Assembly (NCBI GenBank): GCA_038380435.1
Contig: JAWZYU010000058.1
Location: 1,240,001 to 1,304,000, forward strand
Source of the DNA: Ryuthela nishihirai
Taxonomy: Eukaryota > Arthropoda > Arachnida > Araneae > Heptathelidae
DNA length: 64,000 bases
Direction: 5' to 3'
The notes below the pieces were generated by a model. It was not told where the DNA came from and ran no database searches. It saw only the letters and a program-made list of their open reading frames with translations. The first letter of the stretch is position 1, and every line of letters begins with the position of its first letter. Shown here in pieces: positions 60,743 to 64,000 of the stretch. The translations under genes were made by a program, and so were the position numbers.

Positions 60743-61160
60743 AATTATTTTTAGATGCATAACTAAAAAATTTCACCACTTCAGACAATTCGTTATTTTT
60801 TAATTTTTTTCCTCAAGGTATTTTTGGAGTTCCTAACCCACCCATACACCCTTTCATAGAAGGAGTTGAAAATTTTTTTTTTCTTCTTTTGGGAAAAACA
60901 CCACCCACTCTGTTAATGGCTAACTCTGTACAAGGTTGTATCTGCACTTTTTATCACTCCTGTTACTAGATGGCGCCACAAGTGGGCATGGACATTAATC
61001 AACTACTGAAATAATGTAGCTGAAAAGGTTAAAGCTTAGAGTGTGATGGTGAGTTTTCAAGGTATGGACAGTTATGGTCTAAAGTTCAAAAAGGTAATTT
61101 TTTCGTGGCAGAAATTTTTATTGTTTAACTCATGATTCAGATATACTTCTTCATATGTAA
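60743..61160. other. Unassigned stretch between RTE copies 2 and 3
   Basis: AT-rich with C/T-rich parts; nothing recognised. Confidence 0.5.
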
Positions 61161-61862
61161 CATCATCATCATGCTCAAGCAGCCATGGGCTCCAATTTAG
61201 TTTCCCAACCAGACCGTGCAATTTAGTTCTCCAAACATATCTGTCCTGAGCTGTATCTGCTGCATCTCGCCACTGCACACCAATTCTAACAAGGTCCTGC
61301 TTGACATTGTCTGACCAACACAACCTACTTCTCCCCCTCTTTCTCAGGCCTTAAGACACACTGTTCATAACCCCATTCACTAATCTATAATTATCCATAC
61401 AGGCAACATGGCCAAACCAATGGAATCTCTCTCTCTGCACAAGGTACAAGTATACTGCTAAGAGGAGATTGCCAACTCCTATGTCTAACCTCTTCATTAC
61501 TTACAAATTTGAACCACATATACCCAAGATACTGCATAGCATCTAGAATCAAAAGGGTGAAGTTTCCCGTTTTCTAGTTTACAAAGTGTCCAAGTTTCTC
61601 TACCATAACTAACCCTAGAAAGAACCAAACTATTATAGTCTAATTTTAATCTTTAGGTGTATACGCCTATTTCTCCACACACTCCATAGATTCTTAAAAG
61701 TCCCAGCAGCAATCCCTATTCATCTGTAAATCTCATGCTGCACATCACCAGTATCTGTTATATAGCTCCCAAGATAATTAAACTGAAACCTGCAGAAGAC
61801 TGCAACCTTTCATATTAACTGAATCCAAGGCTGCCTCACCAATTTCCATCACTTCAGTTTTA
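61161..61862 (-). mobile_element. RTE-clade copy 3, C-terminal part, reverse
   Basis: Starts with the tail CATCATCATCATG and encodes, on the minus strand, the C-terminal domain (WSDNVKQDLVRIGVQW at about 61255-61315) and the last part of RT up to KTEVMEIG-like codons. Heavily mutated. Continues after the foldback insertion at 62872. Confidence 0.85.
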
Positions 61863-61899
61863 TAAAATAATTTTACACACAACTAATTGAATAAGATTT

Positions 61900-62871
61900 A
61901 ATAATTTACACGATAATGGTGTTGTACATCTAAAAAATCAGATATTAAATAATTTCCAAGTTAAGAGGATTGCTTAACATTATGAAAAGTTGACAGAAAA
62001 GTTGCCCTTTTGGCTTACTGATTCTGAACACAAAATGCTATAAAACACTCTAGTATACTTATTTAACTCTATAACAATCCTTTTAGAAGTAAATATAAAT
62101 TAGAGCAGGAATAAGTGTATAAATGTATTTACCATTAATCTTGAGGCTGGTACAATTGCATTAGATGATACATGTTGATTGAAAATTGCTGTTGATATTA
62201 TGTTGAATGCTACCAATCCTTAAGTTCACCATCCAGTTTTTTATTTTTTTTTATTTTTTTATTAAACCTATTATTTAACTCTATACCAAACATTTTTTTT
62301 AGTGCCTGCTAAAAAACTGATGGTTAACTTAAGTACTGGTAGCATTCAACATAAACTCAACAGCAATTTTACATTAAGTTGTAACATCTAATGCAATTAT
62401 ATCAGCCTTGAGATTAATGGTAAATGCATTTATATGACTTATAAAATAAAATAAATACCCCTTCAAACAGCTGCTTGCCACAGAGGTCTGACAGGAGACT
62501 GTTAGTTTATATGCCACAGTAGAAAGTCTGAAAGGAGGGCACGACCTCAGCAGAAAAACAACACAAACATCCATGCCTTACCCGGGGCTCGAACCCAGGT
62601 CCCTTACTGTAGTAGCCAAACATGCTAACCACTTGGCCACAGGACAGCTATATGAGTTATTCCTGCTCTAATTTATCTTTACTTGTAAAAGGATTGTTAT
62701 AGAGTTAAATAAGTATACTAGAGTGTTTTATAGCATTTTGTGTTCAGAATAAGTAAGCCAAAAGGGCAACTTTTTGGTCAAGCTTATATAATGTTAAGCA
62801 ATCCTCTTAACTTGGAAATTATTTAATATATGACTTTTTAGATGTACAACAGCATTATCATGCAAATTATT
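61900..62871. mobile_element. Foldback element with long inverted arms, inserted in RTE copy 3
   Basis: Left arm 61900-62235 pairs with 62872 back to 62656 and 62437-62337; for example GTTGTACATCTAAAAAATCA (left) with TGACTTTTTAGATGTACAAC (right), and GCTGTTGATATTATGTTGAATGCTACC with GGTAGCATTCAACATAAACTCAACAGC. The loop is about 100 bp, AT-rich. The right arm is split by a SINE. Without it the element is about 754 bp. A diverged AAAA(C/T)T(G/A)AAGT at each RTE flank could be the target duplication. Confidence 0.85.
62438..62648 (-). mobile_element. tRNA-derived SINE, family 2, with 7-bp target-site duplication
   Basis: Reverse orientation. The head carries an A box TGGCCAAGTGG and B box GGTTCGAGCCC, then the family body and a 3' tail of TTTATTTTATTTTATAAG type. 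Flanked by TATATGA at 62431-62437 and 62649-62655. It interrupts the right arm of the foldback element, so it is the youngest insertion in this nest. Confidence 0.92.
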
Positions 62872-63525
62872 GAAACTTTAATTTTCTTTCTGTTTATAAC
62901 CAAACCTACTCTACTCTCAACAGCTCGAATGAAAGAGTTCATCTCATCATCATCATTTGCCAACAAGGTCAAATTGTCTGCATAATCTAAATCAGAAACT
63001 TTGAAATCTCTAGACCATTTAAGGCCAAAATTTTTTCCTTGCAAAGAATTTCGCATAACATAAACAAGAACCAAACTAAACAGAAAAGGGGACAAAATGC
63101 ATTCTTGTTGAACATTAGAAGCAATGTTAAACCAATTGCTACAAGCCTTGCCAACTCACACATGACTCCATGTTATAAAGAGCTTTCATTATGTTAACTA
63201 AATTGTCTGGTATGCCATACAACCTCAAGATCACCCACAAATTAAGATCATTAATAGAGTCGAGAGCCTTTTTAAAAACAACATAACTTGTAACTTTAGG
63301 TTTCTGAAACTATAAACATTTTTTGAAGAACCTACCTGAGTGAAAATAACTTATCTACACATCCACTACCATTTCTGAAACCACATTGCTCATCATGAAA
63401 TTGACTGTCAAGATTCTTAATTCTTTTAAGCACAATAATGCAAAGAACTTTTCCTGGTACAGAAACTAGGCTGACACTGCTATAGTTATCTCAAGAACTG
63501 CGATCGCCTTTTTTAAAAATACGCT
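62872..63525 (-). mobile_element. RTE-clade copy 3, RT part, reverse
   Basis: The minus strand encodes LQGKNFGLKW, LDYADNLTLLAND (YADN where YADD is expected, so a catalytic Asp is lost), MSPFLFSLV, then RT core fragments up to KKGDR near 63510. Truncated there, where an unrelated non-LTR element begins. Stops and shifts throughout. Confidence 0.82.
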
Positions 63526-63545
63526 TTTGTTCCTTGGATTTCCCC

Positions 63546-64000
63546 CCTGACACAAACCCTAATTACACATGCATTCAGTGGAACTGTAGGTCTCTTAGAA
63601 ACAAATTACATGAACTCAAATCACTCGCATAACAATACATAATCCCCAATCTGGCCCTAAATGAAGCAAGGGTACCAGACAACTTCAGCTTTAAACCCTA
63701 CATCTTACATAGTGCACCCACCAGAAAAACACATTCACACTCTACTACACTTGTGCACCAAAAATTCTCACACTGCCTCATTCCCAATCCACACCCTTAT
63801 GCCTACATGGACATAGTAGGCAAAAATATCAAAATTCAACACATTACATTCAATATTTCCAATGCATATTTCTATGGTGAGGCACCATTAAACCCAAATA
63901 CACTTATCAAAGGCTTCACTCAAATATTCTCCATCTCCCCTGACCCCAGCATTATCTTAGGAGATTTTAACTCGCACAATGAAAGCTGTGGCACTACAAT
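63546..64000 (+). pseudogene. Non-LTR ORF2 endonuclease, partial, running off window
   Basis: The frame from 63567 reads CIQWNCRSLRNKLHELK, a TAA at 63630, then LALNEARVP (catalytic Glu), a variable middle and SIILGDFNSHNESCGT near 63950. This is the APE-type endonuclease of I/R1/Jockey-like elements, distinct from the RTE family and from the element at 10002. Base use is C-rich and A-rich compared with neighbours. RT should follow beyond the window. One stop makes it doubtful as a working gene. Confidence 0.8.

Noticed and set aside
1..64000. CRISPR array, phage or bacterial defence system
   Set aside because: Repeats are satellites, MITEs and SINEs of eukaryotic type; no short regular repeat-spacer pattern and no bacterial genes.

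Overview
This window looks like repeat-dense nuclear DNA from a eukaryote, probably an arthropod and perhaps a chelicerate. That placement is inference, resting on AT-rich sequence and on the mix of RTE and I-group non-LTR retrotransposons, Tigger, Tc1/mariner and hAT elements, tRNA-derived SINEs and Maverick/Polinton-type capsid genes. I see no intact host gene, rRNA, real tRNA or CRISPR array. Every protein-coding signal I recognise belongs to a mobile or virus-like element, and almost all are broken.

The dominant structure is a head-to-tail duplication: 3605-21332 is repeated at 21334-39061 with a constant offset of 17,729 bp. I found only two substitutions between the copies by eye, and no length change. 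Each copy holds, in order: a ~390-bp satellite array (itself an old dimer of ~195-bp halves); a ~0.68-kb unidentified insertion; more satellite; a minus-strand Tigger/pogo transposon carrying a 5.57-kb I-group non-LTR retrotransposon with a 14-bp target-site duplication; inverted satellite; a truncated SINE; two jelly-roll-capsid-like pseudogenes; a degenerate ~150-bp repeat; a non-LTR C-terminal scrap; a full-length SINE with a 12-bp target-site duplication; and a 766-bp foldback element. Positions 1-3604 are the same satellite with two orientation switches and another SINE.

From 39.1 to 52.6 kb the sequence is single copy and AT-rich, with scattered relics: a Maverick/Polinton-like major capsid protein and protease (41.1-42.6 kb), an LTR-like GC-rich block, three tRNA-derived SINE families, Tc1-type MITEs, and decayed Tc1 and mariner transposases. 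From 52.7 kb to the end an RTE-clade family is present as one near-full-length copy, two broken plus- and minus-strand copies and a 3' scrap. These are interrupted by a hAT MITE with an 8-bp target-site duplication and by a foldback element that itself carries a SINE. The window ends inside the endonuclease domain of a different non-LTR element.

The genes do not form a pathway. The value of the region is as a stratified record of insertions, plus a very young or artefactual segmental duplication.
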